Below the pieces are notes generated by a model. It ran no database searches and was not told where the DNA came from. It was given only the letters and a program-made list of their open reading frames with translations. This document shows positions 35,235-48,700 of a stretch of DNA of 64,000 nucleotides, in pieces; position 1 is the stretch's first letter, and every line of letters starts with the position of its first letter. A program made the position numbers and the translations under genes. This stretch comes from Sipunculus nudus (lineage: Eukaryota > Annelida > Sipuncula > Golfingiida > Sipunculidae), in NCBI GenBank assembly GCA_026874595.1, contig CM049309.1:53480079-53544078 (forward strand), given 5' to 3'.

Positions 35235-38200
35235 ACAAGGGACCCATGGGTCACGGTGCTCAGCTGATCGTGATTGGACTATAAATGTTTCTCCACTGTG
35301 ATACTATATCGAGTCGATAAAACTTATGAATATCATGTTCATGTTGGGTTATTATAAAGGAATGTAATGTAATATGTGAGTAAATGATAAATGAAATTAC
35401 CTGACTGATGGATTAAAAGAGTCAAATAAAGTGGTTTATTTTTTATTTATTTAGGAGGGGTTGAAAATTGTGATATATTTAAGCAAATATGAATGCAATG
35501 ACAGCAGTAATAAGCAGTAGTAGAATGATGATAAGGCTATTTGTTGAAGGATCTAAAGTGTATGGTAGTCTGCAAGCGTTCAATTTGACAGATATGATGT
35601 TATGATTAACTATGCTGATGAAGTGATTTATGAATATGTGACTGTATGACAGAATATCTCTTTAGTCTTGACAAGGTACATTATTGTGATGCCCACTATG
35701 TCTACATATTACACAATATTGACATAATTTCTGGCATGTACATAGGTACCTATGGACGAATAGTTATACAAAATATTAAAGTATGAATATATCTGATTCA
35801 TCTTGTTCTTGCTTACTGAGGCTGACTTTGGGATGGGGTTCGGAGAAGGGAAAAGTGAGGGCAGCACGAAAGTGGATGTAGAAATATTCTATTGTAATGT
35901 TTTTCATTTATATAAGAATATGAAAAGCTAAGAGGAAAGGGGCCCTCCTACTTGGTTATAGTAAAGTTCTAAATATATGATTGCAAACTAATACTCTGAC
36001 AAGACTGTCATGAAGAAAAACGGTAAAAGTTTTGAGATACTGTGTTGCATACGAAAATTTACAGATGGACAGGCAAGTGGACAGAATGGACTAATACCTT
36101 TATTTCACTTTCAAGAGAATAATGCATTTAAGTTTATATATAATCCTATTTTTTTAGGCAGATCCACTTTTTCCATTAAGAAGTTTTTATCTGAATCATT
36201 TACAGGTTTATAAATTTTTAATGAAAAAACCTGAAAATATAAGTTAAAATATTAGAATTGTTGCAAAAGTTGCAATCATTATATATACAGAGTAAAAACA
36301 TTGAGTCATATTATGCATACACATATATTTTATTATTTTTAAATCATAACTGTTTAAACTGATTTTAAAAGAAAATAATGCCACAACATGGCATCTACAA
36401 GAATATTCCTTGAATCACTATTAAAAAGTTTTGCACATTGGAGTTTTCAGGACATGCTTAATTTTATTCACCAAAATAAAATAAAAGTAAATTTGATAAA
36501 ATAAAACATCTTTTCAAATAAAGTATACACACTGTTGGTTGAATGAGGGACAAACAATATCATTGTGCTAATTACTATCCAAGTTTTAATTAATTACTGA
36601 AATTAATAGTCAATTAACACCTGGTGAAGTTTTTACTCTTCTGAAGTAAGGAATTACTTATCTCATGAACATCCACACTTTCACAGCAATACACCACTTT
36701 GTGGACACAATTAAATGTACACTTTAATCATTGTAACCCTGGTGGTTCAATACAAAATCTAAAATGTAGCATGTCCAAGAATAAAATAAAATACAGAAAA
36801 AATTATAACATTCATCTAGTTTATGTACCAGCTGGGGGGGGGGGGGATGAGTGCAGGGCAGAGGGGAAGCCTGCTAGTAGTGGCCAAGCTGGGCCAAGGT
36901 AAGCTGCCTGGGGTGGGTTACATAATGCAAGTGAAGGCTGTACTACTAGGTGGACTAGATGTAAACAACACTTGACATGGTGTATGAAAACATGAATAAA
37001 AGCTATTCATTCCAATCAATTTCTTTTGAAAGTTCAGATTTTAAAAGATTAAATCCTTATGCATATATACTGGGAAAATTAAATCAACAGTGCCAAAGTT
37101 GGACAAAAATTAAGGTATTGATTTTTTATTTATGCTAATAACTTGAAAAATTTGCAATATTCAGATCTAATATTGGGTAAACAATTGAATCTTGATTAAA
37201 TAAAGTTATATTCCTGAAAAAAAGTCTCTAGGTTCAGCAATTCTCATGTTAGGTGAGTAAATATATTTCCTGATTTTTTTAAAAATTGCATTATGTTTTG
37301 GCCCATAATTTCAAAATAATACCCAATACTGACCTAATTTTTGGTATGTTCATAGAAAATGTATAAAAGAATGTGAATACTAAATACAATCAAAAACAGA
37401 TCAGTTGTTTTGATATTAGGCAGCCTTTAAGTGTAACAATGGCTTTTTTTTTATGGAAAACAGAGTTTTTTTTCCTTAATATCTCAAAGGAACAAAGTCC
37501 TAATGACCCAATTTTCGGTATGGTAAGAGATTTTGGGGACATCTAAAATTATGCAACAGCCTGGGGAGCATAGAGATGTGCACTGAATGACCTACAGTGG
37601 ACTGCTTGACAATGTAAGGGAATACAACAAGAGCCTCCAAAAAAATTCAATAACTAGCCTAATTTTGCAGCTTTTATTTTCAAATTTCAGATTTTAACAG
37701 ATTAAATCCTTATGTATACATGGTGTGAAAATTAAATCCACAGTACTTACAGGAAAAAAACGTGCCATGGCCAAAGTTGGGCAAAATTTAAGGTACCAAT
37801 TTTATATTTTTGCCAATATTTAAAAAAATTTAACAAATTTTGATCTAATTTTTGGTATACAATTAAATTTTGATTAATTAAAGTTGTATTACTGGAAAAA
37901 AGTCCCTACCTTTAACACTTTTGGTCTTAAGTGACCAAATATCTTCCTGATTTTTTTATAAAGTCCATTATGTTTGGGCCCATAACTTTTTTAAATTATA
38001 TAATACTGACTTAATATCTGGCATGTACATAGGAACTATATAGAGTAATATTTATGGTAAATATGAAGAAAACCAGATGAGTGGTTCTGATATTAGGCAG
38101 TCCTGAAGTGTGAAAATAGACTTCTAATAAAAAATTGAGGTTTTTCCTTAATATCTCAAAGGAACGAAGTCCTATTGACCCAATTTTTGGCATGGTAGGA

Positions 38201-38292
38201 GATTATGGGGACATCTAACTGTATGCCGAAATTCAGATTCGTAGGTCCAACGGTGTCGAAACGTGCCAGTCTTACGGACGGACATCCAGACG

Positions 38293-38324
<32 letters not shown>

Positions 38325-38385
38325 GACGGACGACGGACAATGGACCATGACTATAGCTCAGATGACTTGTAGTCAGCTGAAAATA
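35235..38385 (+). mobile_element. F1 element, long copy A (about 3.15 kb)
   Basis: It starts acaagggacccatgggtcac then GCTCAGCTGA and ends with an ACGG-rich tract (38274-38336) and a truncated hairpin (38355-38380; the right arm stops at 'cagctga' and the CTAAAAA tail is altered). The same sequence occurs in the same orientation at 42609-45744. Two diverged modules lie at about 37085-37560 and 37765-38225. A 67-codon open frame (36010-36213) is identical in both copies, but so is the surrounding non-coding DNA, so it does not argue for a protein. A poly-G run is at 36834-36846. Confidence 0.75.
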
Positions 38386-38597
38386 TAAGCACCACTTAGA
38401 GGTCAAGGTCATTGGCCACATGAAAAAACATCATGATTTTGAAATTCTCAATTTAAAACAATTAACTACAGTATTTAAAAGCTGTATTTATTTAGCTGTA
38501 TTTGCTAACAAATACTGGAATCACCCATTCACACCTCTGCCATGTTATAAATTTTAATTTTTAAATGAAGGGCCAATTATGGCCTTCCAGTATAACT

Positions 38598-39147
38598 AAT
38601 CGTTTGACGATCTTTAACGATTTAAAGAGTTGCTCAATTGTGATAGTATTTTGCCTCAGACTCTTTTAGATTATTAATACAGTCATTTAACTTGATATTT
38701 GCATTCTAATGTTACTTAACCTAGTAAGAAACAGCAACAATGACATTGTTTCACAGCACAAAATGTTATCCGACGCAGCTGACTTTGGTACTGTACAAAT
38801 CTTACCTGACAACTGAACCTCGACTTTATATGTTAAGATTCTGTTGTTATTCCTTAAATATAAGCATTGTATAAAAGCTGTCCAATTATATTTATGTTTA
38901 AATGGTTTATCTAGTTTATAAACCACATAAGTACTATGGAGAAGTTGGATGTAGTCTCGCATCGCAAGGAATGGTACTCAAATTCCATATGTATCAGACC
39001 TGTGGTTGGGACGTCTCTGAAGTCTAGGTGCGACCTATATAATGGACTTTTCCTGAAACTAAACTTGAATGGGTATTCCCCAGGGGGTTCCTTAAAGTCA
39101 GGGTGCGACCTGTAATAAGGATGCTACTTCTGCAACGACTTTTACGG
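38598..39147 (-). mobile_element. Truncated, CpG-decayed copy of the 15.5-kb DNA transposon
   Basis: This is the reverse complement of about 15509-16050, ending in the same inverted repeat (ttctgcaacgacttttacgg, then TA at 39148-39149). The rest of the element is missing. Several CpG sites of the 15.5-kb copy are TpG or CpA here, for example gaaacgatg to gaaacaatg and ttgccgttt to ttgctgttt. Confidence 0.85.
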
Positions 39148-39194
39148 TAAATTTGGAAATGAGTGAATGTTCATATATCAAATATAAAACACCC

Positions 39195-39415
39195 TTGACT
39201 GGAGGAGGGATATGCCCCTTTATAGGATATCTAGCAGACTCCTTCATGAGGGTACACGCATTCAATCCTGTTTGTGTGTTTGTGTGTGTTTGTTCACATC
39301 ATAACACATGCAATCATGAATGGAATCTCATGAAATTTTCAGGGTATTTTAGGAACAGGCTCATGAAGAATTGATTAGATTTTGGTGTGGATCCAGCACA
39401 TGATCGAGATCAAGG
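39195..39415 (+). repeat. Decayed 'acctccgc' family repeat
   Basis: It starts 'actggaggagggatatgcccc', contains 'gtttgtgtgtttgtgtgtgtttg', then 'atgaaattttcagggtattttaggaacaggctcatgaagaattgatta'-like text and 'ttttggtgtggatcca'. This order resembles the dispersed repeat at 2488-2690. The assignment is by text resemblance only. Confidence 0.4.
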
Positions 39416-39944
39416 AATGTCATCAATGAATAGTCCAAAACCTACAGTCACTTATGCACTATCAAACCTGGGAATTTTGGCCAAATAAGTGAATGACAAC
39501 AGCTTTCATTCATTAGAATGCAGATTTCTTAGTTCTACATATTTTTAATGTAGGCCATGAGGGCAGAGGGTTGCATCACATACACAGGAGGTCATAAGAA
39601 TTTGACGATGTTTTAATCCCTGACACAATCAGCAGACACATGTAGGAACAGATGGCTGGCATCATAACCTGACCTAAACAATTGCTGGCAAGGTCTATTA
39701 ATGTACTCCGACTGAGTGGTCTCAGCTTCTGTTAGCTGGTTTAATCATCTGTTGCTACAGATAAACAACCACTTTAACACCGAGTGCAAGTACACTTTCT
39801 TCACTCTGAGCTTTCTAAAGAGCACCAAAGTAAAATCCTTTCATTAATCTCATTTCCAAACCTCTTTGCAATCATCATTAATAGTATCACTGAAATGTTA
39901 CCGAACTTTAAACACACATAGCTACTTAGTATTTCCATGGCTAC

Positions 39945-40310
39945 CAGGGCTCAAAATACACACTAGCAAAAATTTGCAAGCTTTTTCAGTGAGGTCCAGC
40001 AAAATTTGGCTGGTGCCAGCCCACTTGGCTGGTAAATATGTTTGCTGGGTTTAATCCAAGTCATGTTTGTACAGGAATCACACAAATATTTTATTAGTTG
40101 TACAATGAATCCATGTCATACAGCTAATTACCAGGTTAATGACCCCTCATGTATTTAGATATTACAAAATAGTAAAATGTGTATACAGCTGATGTGTAGT
40201 ACATTACTGATTCATACATATTACCAGTAAAATCCTTTGGGGGTCGGGTAAATTTTCTGCCTTGCTATACCCAAATGTCTGGTAGGAAATGTTGCTAATT
40301 TCAAACCCTG
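39945..40310. mobile_element. Short TIR element, hAT-like ends
   Basis: It starts CAGGGCTCAAAATACACACTAGC and ends GCTAATTTCAAACCCTG, which are imperfect inverted repeats. The ends resemble the CAGGGCTT elements at 9272 and 59978. It has no coding sequence and no clear target duplication. Confidence 0.5.
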
Positions 40311-40624
40311 GTTACAGTTTATGGCCATAAGGTAGAGTGATGGTTCTTGAATTTCTAGTCCTCCCAGTTCTTCAGACCTCTTTGAAGCTCTTTCCCTGTC
40401 CCATTTAACAATTCAGAGCATTCCTGTTTTGGTCAAGACACGTGGATCAAGAAAAGTTTGAAATATAAGGTATACAGCAGTGTCTATACACACATAAAGG
40501 CTACAAAATTTCAAGACATTCCTGAGACTTTTTTTTTGCATTTTCAGGAATTAATGATTAATCAAGGTATGATGGCTCTAACAGGTGTGAATCAGAGATC
40601 AACCTGTAGTTTGATTTTGTTTTT

Positions 40625-42310
40625 TAGAAAGATTTTATTGATACATAAGAATGCAATAAACATAGAGTGATAAGAATACAAGTATACTAGCAGTGTATCA
40701 AAAGGATTTGGGTGCAAGCTGGAGGGCTAAGGTTTGCCCATTCCCATGCAATACAGACAGATATTAATTTACAGAAATGACAAAGTTGGAATAGCATATA
40801 ATGAGTTATTCACAGACAGTAATGGCTGAAGTGTTAATGAGCTTAATATTGTATGTGTTGGCAGTGGTGTGAAGTTGGTGGATGATATATAGTGGAGGAA
40901 ATTTAGTTTTGGTAACAACCCAGTCGGGTGTAATTAGGTGAGAAGAAACTGTTTGAATCAAAGTTTGAATTATTAAGTTCACCTATTTGATAATGAATAT
41001 ACTATTTTATAATCTTTCGAAACGATATGTCTAAGCAATGAATTATGAGACTTGTTTGAAGATTTTAATATTATATTTTTTATTCATTTTGGCATCACCA
41101 AACAGCAAAGTCTGAACAAGTACGTTTGTTGGTAAGTACTTATCCCTATGGGTGGAGTATAAAGGACATCACAGGAAGCAGGGATTTCATCTTCAACTGG
41201 ATGTCCGCACTCACAGGACTTGGTTTCAGATATATGGAGGAGGAATTTATGGTAATTTAGGTTACTGCATCTCATCCTAAGTCGAGTGTGTATTATTTGA
41301 GATGTTCTCGTGCCAGTGTTAAAATATTTTGGTGCTTTAATGTTCTTACGCTCTTTACACAGCGCTTTACCCATAGGCCACCTACCTATATCATAAGCGC
41401 TGTTTGTAATGACCCTGAATCCTGAATCTCTACACCAGAGGGGAGCACTGTATTTTGGTCCAATCAGATGAGACCCTGCTCTGGAAGCAGAACGGTTTAC
41501 CAGCCAAGCGAGGAATACACAAGCCAATGTTGTTCATTTCATTTTGAGTGACAGCTCATCGCCAAAGGCTCAGACAGAATTGCCCCCGCACGTGGTTTCT
41601 GGGCGGAGCCCGATGCCTGTCGAGTGTTTTTTTACTTGGATTTGGTTGGCTGATGGTCACATTAGCAGTTTCTCGAGCAGACAGGCCCATGTGCACAACC
41701 AGTTGTTTAAATGCATCATAAACGGTCAAAGCAGGCAGTGTGAAAATCAGTAGCTTCTTTAGAAGTGCAAGATTTCTGCTGCCTTGGGAGCGTATAATGT
41801 TCTAAGTATCTTCCATTTGAGTATGCTGGGTGATGATATACATTTTTTTTCTGTATCAAGTGCATTCCATAGCCTGATGATTTTAGGGACAAAAGATTCA
41901 TAGTACAACTCAGTTCAGGACTAGATTGGTGTAATATTGTAAATGTGTCTGAGCGGGTGAAGTAAGTTTGGGTTCTGGGAGGAGGTAGATGGAGGTAAAG
42001 ATATTGGGGTACCTCTCTATTTATACTTTGCGAAGAAGAAATGGTTCTATTCTCTCCTTTGTTTGAGTGTTACCCATTTTTTTCGATATAAAGTAGATCA
42101 TGGCTTGTGCCTTTCACTCCCCCTGTAACTATTTGAGCTGCCTCAAGTTGTACATTTTCTCTTTTATTGGCAAGGTTGTGAGACAAATTAGACCAAAAAT
42201 TGTTGGCATAATCAAGAATAAGTCTTATGTAGCTGAAGAAAATGTTTCCTGCAGACTGAAGGTCTAATGGGTATTTACATTTTTAATAACATTTGAGGAT
42301 TTAAATTTGA
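40625..42310 (-). mobile_element. Decayed LINE 3' half, reversed, with an insertion
   Basis: Minus-strand translation in shifting frames matches the C-terminal half of the 21-26 kb LINE ORF2: NIFFSYIRLILDYANNFWSN, TGGVKGTSHDLLYI, SFVPKIIRLWNAL, and after the insertion KYFNTGTRTSQIIHTRLRM and CECGHPVED, in the same order. Stops and frameshifts are present throughout. In this orientation the element ends near 40628 with 'tcaataaaatctttct', similar to the intact LINE's 3' end. It is a 5'-truncated, inactive relative. Confidence 0.85.
41347..41785. mobile_element. SINE-like insertion inside the decayed LINE
   Basis: About 440 bp, richer in GC, splits the LINE remnant. The junctions carry a diverged direct repeat: ggtgctttaatgttct (41331-41346) and gggagcgtataatgttct (41786-41803), as expected of an old target duplication made by retrotransposition. 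I recognise no tRNA-like promoter boxes, so SINE is a guess. A 147-codon minus-strand frame starting at 41527 runs through insertion and LINE and is a chance fusion. Confidence 0.5.
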
Positions 42311-42608
42311 TACCTGACTTTGTATCACATTATATTGTGGCACTGGTGAATTGTTACAGCATTAAATACTGGGCTATGTCAAACCTGATCAATTCACTCT
42401 TGTGATTATCAAATGATGAAAGCAAGTACAAAAGAGAAACATGCCATTATACAGTATGTTATTAGAACATGAAATATAACTCAGCTATCCACAAAACAGT
42501 AAATAGCAAAACTTCAAACAATGCAATAACATATGACCATTATACAGAAATGATTTCTAAAATAATTCAACTGGTATGACATGGAAGTGGCCATAACTGG
42601 TCTTTAAA

Positions 42609-45600
42609 ACAAGGGACCCATGGGTCACGGCGCTCAGCTGATCGTGATTGGACTATAAATGTTTCTCCACTGTGATACTATATTGAGTCGATAAAGCTTA
42701 TGAATATCATGTACATGTTGGGCTATTATAAAGGAATGTAATGTAATATGTGAGTAAATGATAAATGAAATTACCCGACTGATGGATTAATAGAGTCAAA
42801 TAAAGTGGTATATTTTTTATTTATTTAGGAGGGGTTGAAAATTGTGATATATTTGAGCAAATATGAATGCAATGACAGCAGTAATAAGCAGTAGTAGAAT
42901 GATGATAAGGCTATTTGTTGAAGGATCTAAAGTGTATGGTAGTCTGCAAGCGTTCAATTTGACAGATATGATGTTATGATTAACTATGCTGATGAAGTGA
43001 TTTATGAATATGTGACTGTATGACAGAATATCTCTTTAGTCTTGACAAGGTACATTATTGTGATGCCCACTATGTCTACATATTACACAATATTGACATA
43101 ATTTCTGGCATGTACATAGGTACCTATGGACGAATAGTTATACAAAATATTAAAGTATGAATATATCTGATTCATCTTGTTCTTGCTTACTGAGGCTGAC
43201 TTTGGGATGGGGTTCGGAGAAGGGAAAAGTGAGGGCAGCACGAAAGTGGATGTAGAAATATTCTATTGTAATGTTTTTCATTTATATAAGAATATGAAAA
43301 GCTAAGAGGAAAGGGGCCCTCCTACTTGGTTATAGTAAAGTTCTAAATATATGATTGCAAACTAATACTCTGACAAGACTGTCATGAAGAAAAACGGTAA
43401 AAGTTTTGAGATACTGTGTTGCATACGAAAATTTACAGATGGACAGGCAAGTGGACAGAATGGACTAATACCTTTATTTCACTTTCAAGAGAATAATGCA
43501 TTTAAGTTTATATATAATCCTATTTTTTTAGGCAGATCCACTTTTTCCATTAAGAAGTTTTTATCTGAATCATTTACAGGTTTATAAATTTTTAATGAAA
43601 AAACCTGAAAATATAAGTTAAAATATTAGAATTGTTGCAAAAGTTGCAATCATTATATATACAGAGTAAAAACATTGAGTCATATTATGCATACACATAT
43701 ATTTTATTATTTTTAAATCATAACTGTTTAAACTGATTTTAAAAGAAAATAATGCCACAACATGGCATCTACAAGAATATTCCTTGAATCACTATTAAAA
43801 AGTTTTGCACATTGGAGTTTTCAGGACATGCTTAATTTTATTCACCAAAATAAAATAAAAGTAAATTTGATAAAATAAAACATCTTTTCAAATAAAGTAT
43901 ACACACTGTTGGTGCTAATTACTATCCCAGTTTTAATAAATTACTGGAATTAATAGTCAATTTAACACCAGGTGAAGTTTTTACTCTTCTGAAGTAAGGA
44001 ATTACTTATCTCATGAACATCCACACTTTCACAGCAATACACCACTTTGTGGACACAATTAAATGTACACTTTAATCATTGTAACCCTGGTGGTTCAATA
44101 CAAAATCTAAAATGTAGCATGTCCAAGAATAAAATAAAATACAGAAAATTATAACATTCATCTAGTTTATGCACCAGCTGGTGGGGGGGGGGGGGGGATG
44201 AGTGCAGTGCAGAGGAGAAGCCTGCTAGTAGTGGCCAAGCTGGGCCCTGGTAAGCTGCCTGGGGTGGGTTACATAATGCAAGTGAAGGCTGTAGGACTAG
44301 GTGGGCTAGATGTAAATAACACTTGACATGGTGTATGAAAACATGAATAAAAGCTATTCATTCCAATCAATTTCTTTTTAAAGTTCAGATTTTAAAAGAT
44401 TAAATCCTTATGCATATATGCTGGGAAAATTAAATCAACAGTGCCAAAGTTGGACAAAATTTAAGGTATTGATTTTTTATTTATGCTAATAACTTGAAAA
44501 ATTTGCAAAATTCAGATCTAATTTTGGGTAAACAATTGAATCTTGATTAAATAAAGTTATATTCCTGAAAAAAAGTCTTTAGGTTCAGCAATTCTCATGT
44601 TAGGTGAGTAAATATATTTCCTGATTTTTTAAAAAATTGCATTATGTTTTGGCCCATCACTTCAAAATAATACCCAATACTGACCTAATTTTTGGTATGT
44701 TCATAGAAAATGTATAAAAGAATGTGAATACTAAATATGATCAAAAACAGATCTGTGGTTTTGATATTAGGCAGCCTTGAAGTGTAACAATGGCTTTTTT
44801 TATGGAAAACAGAGTTTTTTTCCTTAATATCTCGAAGGAACAAAGTCCTAATGACCCAATTATGGGTATGGTAGGAGATTTTGGGGACATCTAAAATTAT
44901 GTCAACAGCCTGGGGAGCATAGAGATGTGCACTGAATGACCTACAGTCATCAAAGTGGACTGCTTGACAATGTAAGGGAATACAACAATAGCCTAAAAAA
45001 ATTCAATAACTAGCCTAATTTTGTAGCTTTTATTTTCAAATTTCAGATTTTAACAGATTAAATCCTTATGTATACATGGTGTGAAAATTAAATCCACAGT
45101 ACTTACAGGAAAAAAACGTGCCATGGCCAAAGTTGGGCAAAATTTAAGGTACCAATTTTATATTTTTGCCAATATTTAAAAAAATTTAACAAATTTTGAT
45201 CTAATTTTTGGTATACAATTAAATTTTGATAATTTAAAGTTGTATTACTGGAAAAAAGTCCCTACCTTTAACACTTTTGGTCTTAAGTGACCAAATATCT
45301 TCCTGATTTTTTTAACAAAGTCCATTATGTTTTGGCCCATAACATTTTTAAATAATAAAATACTGACTTAATATCTGGCATGTACATAGGAGCTATATAG
45401 AGGAATATTTATGGTAAATATGAAGAAAACCAGATGAGTGGTTTTGATATTAGGCAGTCCTGAAGTGTGAAAATAGATTTCTAATAAAAATTAAGGTTTT
45501 TCCTTAATATCTGAAAGGAACGAAGTCCTACTGACCCAATTTTTGGCATGGTAGGAGATTATGGGGACATCTAACTGTATGCCGAAATTCAGATTCGTAG

Positions 45601-45744
45601 GTCCAACGGTGTCGAAACGTGCCAGTCTTACGGACGGACATCCAGACGGACAGACAGACAGACGGACTGACAGACAGACGGACGGACGACGGACAATGGA
45701 CCATGACTATAGCTCAGATGACTTATAGTCAGCTGAGCTAAAAA
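42609..45744 (+). mobile_element. F1 element, long copy B (about 3.14 kb)
   Basis: It starts acaagggacccatgggtcac, including the palindrome GACCCATGGGTC (42615-42626), then GCTCAGCTGA (42632-42641). It ends with an ACGG-rich tract (45634-45695) and a complete hairpin (45711-45739; arms AGCTCAG and CTGAGCT, inner stem GACT/AGTC, loop TAT), then AAAAA. It is near-identical to copy A at 35235, with offset 7374 over the first 1.3 kb. It carries two diverged modules (about 44440-44890 and 45115-45600) and a poly-G run at 44183-44197. No transposition protein is encoded. Confidence 0.78.
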
Positions 45745-47829
45745 AGCAGTATTCATGTGCAGACACTGGTAAACATTGTTTGTTTGAATTTTGAATTATC
45801 ACATTTCCTATAGTGTTTTATTTCTATGGACATGAAGGAATTCGTTGAATCCATTTGAGGCAATTATATACAACATAATATAGGTAATCTTTTCATGAGC
45901 TTAACATATGACAAGTTGATAAGTTATAAATGATATATATGATCAGTTCTTTTATCAGAATAATTCATCAAGGTTTGGCAGATTCTACTTCAGTGAAACT
46001 TTCTGCATAAGTTTTCACTGAGTTTGATTAAAAATAATACATTAAATATGAATTTATACTTCAATTATATATATATGTCAAGTGTCTGGTAAAGAATGCA
46101 GTGAATGTTTTTCAATTTTTTATACAGCAATTCGGTTTATGATTAAAGAAAGAATATTCCAGGCACATATCTTGAAAAATAAGCTCCATATAGGTAAGTA
46201 AATAAAACATTGCAATTACATTGTCTATACACCCTGAGCATACAAGTACAATGTCAAGTACGCTATTATGTACACAACTTATACATGTGTAAAACATGAC
46301 CATGCTTGTTTGAAATAAATACTCATATATGCATGAATGTAGATATTGATTTGAGCCAGGAATTTTGGCATTCAGCCAGACAGGTGCTATGTTTTTGTAG
46401 GTGCTTTGACCTGGTGTACAAACCTAATATGGTTAGCATATGAGAAGCCTTGTAAACAGAGTAAGACTAGGGTGACAAACAAATAACCACACGTATTCAC
46501 CTATTAACTTTTGGCCTGTTTCACTGAGATTACAAAATTCTATTCCATGGAATATTCTGACATTGAATTATATAATAAAATTGTTTTATGATATTATCCT
46601 GCTATAGTTAGAGGTTTTGGGTATGACAAAAAAGTGTAACTTTGCTCTAAACATGTCCTCTTGCAACAAAACTGTCTCTGCATATATAGATTTTTGCCTG
46701 GGGACTGTATTCAGAGTACTTTTGTGTTGTATCCTGACATTCTTATTCAACCCTGTGGTTCATTCTTCAAGTTCATTCTTCCAGTATAAGGAACAGCAAA
46801 AAATTATTCAATCAACATACAGTTTATATTTATGGCTCATCACCCCCCGCCCCTCCCCGCAAAAAAAAAGACAACATGCTGCAGTTATTCATCATGCCTG
46901 TCAAGAAAATTAAGTAATGCCCTTAAGCAATGCATACATGTACTGATGTATTTAAATACAAAATCAACATTTATTTAAAATCAAGCAAGCTAAATAATTG
47001 TATATCATGCTGATCATCTGGTTCTTTCATCCTTTTTCTTCAGACAATGCCATATACCTACAGGCCATGAACATATCCTATATAAAGCTAACAAAACAGA
47101 CTCATCATTGTGGCCTTCCCTGGTACTGGTGTAATTACAAACAAGATTTTCTGGAGATGATCTTAATCAGTAGAAAGTTCCTGGAAGGAAAACTAACACA
47201 TCTGCACTGTATGACTTATAACTGGTACTTATAATCATGTAAACTAGTTAATGAATCATTGAAATCTGATGCTCAAGGACTAACAGGGTGCATTTCATTT
47301 CTGTGTAAGACTGATTATCTGTGATTAACTATCCACAGACTTGGCTGTATCATCTTTCATGTCTGTGTGACCATCAGTGGGCGTCAGCACATCTGTTATA
47401 TTACAAGACTGATTATTTTCTATTGAAAGATCTCATACTGAGCATGCCTTCACTGCACTGATCAGATACAATGGATTTCCCTGATGGTTGTCCATGAACT
47501 TTTCATACATGGTTTTGACTTTTGAGCAATATCTCATTATCTCATCCAGTCTCCCAAGGAAACAATACTTACTGGTAATTGAATACTCTTTCAGTCAAAT
47601 CAGTTGTAAAGTAAAAGACACTGGCCTAACAATCACAAAAAAAAACTATTCTGAACACATATTTTACCTGAAAGGCGACAAGAGAAGGCACTATTCTTTT
47701 TTAATTACTATGAATACTTTTACCATGAACCAGTGATGAAAAGCTGGCAGATGAATATCCAAGACTCTCCAAAGACAAACTGACTTGTTGTGATATTAAC
47801 TTACCAAATGTCATAATGTTTCATGTAAA
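45745..47829. other. No feature seen
   Basis: AT-rich sequence with no recognised gene or repeat. Confidence 0.4.
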
Positions 47830-48005
47830 ATGATGAATAATGATGTAATCATGCAGTTATTAAAATCTGTCATATCCAGAACTATTCTTATTTTGATTTT
47901 ACATGTCATAATATTACATCTTAAATGATGGCTGATGAAGTAATCATGCAGTTATTAAAATCTGTCATATCCATAACTGTTCTTATTTCTATTTTAAAAG
48001 TAGAA
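47830..48005 (+). repeat. Tandem duplication, 95-bp unit, two copies
   Basis: 'gtaatcatgcagttattaaa' followed by 'atctgtcatatcca' occurs at 47845 and again at 47940, with similar flanks. Confidence 0.8.
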
Positions 48006-48264
48006 AACTATTTAATGATATATCTAGCTTTGTTTTTGACAGTTCTTGATTAATTAATCCACTGATGTTCATTTAAGCCAGGATTCAGCATCAAACCATC
48101 ATACCTTTGATTTACTACTACTAGGTCTTTCATGCATGCACTTTATCAATAATTTCATAACTAATTACATCTGTAATGAGTTCAATATTACAATTTACAT
48201 TAAATTCATCAAATTGTTTTTATTAAATACCAATCCCTAAAAGGAATAAAGCAGGCCTTAGTGA

Positions 48265-48700
48265 TAGGGGTGTAAAAATGCTTAAAATAATTGAGGCATT
48301 TAATTGCAACCCCAATTTTATTGTAATTGATTATAAAGCTCCAAATCAACTTGTTTAGACTGATATCCTTTTATTTGCATACATGTACCAACCGTAGCTC
48401 CCTTTGGGCTGTTAAATTAAACAGGGCTGTTCACAATGTCAAGGTACTAGCACTGTTAGTGTATATGTATACCCTGTGTCAAGTTTCAACGCATACAGGT
48501 ATACAGCTATACTCACATAGCAACGAAAAACGGTGGCTATAAACATAGGGAGAGCTATATTGTCCCTTTACTTGTTGTTAAATAGCATCCGTTGTGGTAA
48601 AATATTTGCTTTCATTTAAATTCTAAAACACCTAAATTTACTACTGAAGTAATAACTGAATCGATATTTAAATAGAAAGACCCTCACAATTCACAGGACT
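48265..48700. mobile_element. Relic repeat beginning 'taggggtgtaa', hAT-like
   Basis: It starts taggggtgtaaaaatgc, passes through an A/T palindromic zone (aattgaggcatttaattgc) and ends near caattcacagg. The repeat at 53101-53515 has the same start, order and end, so the two are members of one family. Starts like 'taggggtgtaac' are seen in hAT non-autonomous elements; that link is inference. Confidence 0.5.

Noticed and set aside
36010-36213. 67-codon frame identical at 43384-43587 as a conserved gene
   Set aside because: The surrounding non-coding DNA is equally identical, so identity reflects recent copying rather than protein constraint.
41084-41527. 147-codon minus-strand open frame as a gene
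   Set aside because: Its C-terminal half is decayed LINE ORF2 and its N-terminal half is an insertion; a chance fusion.
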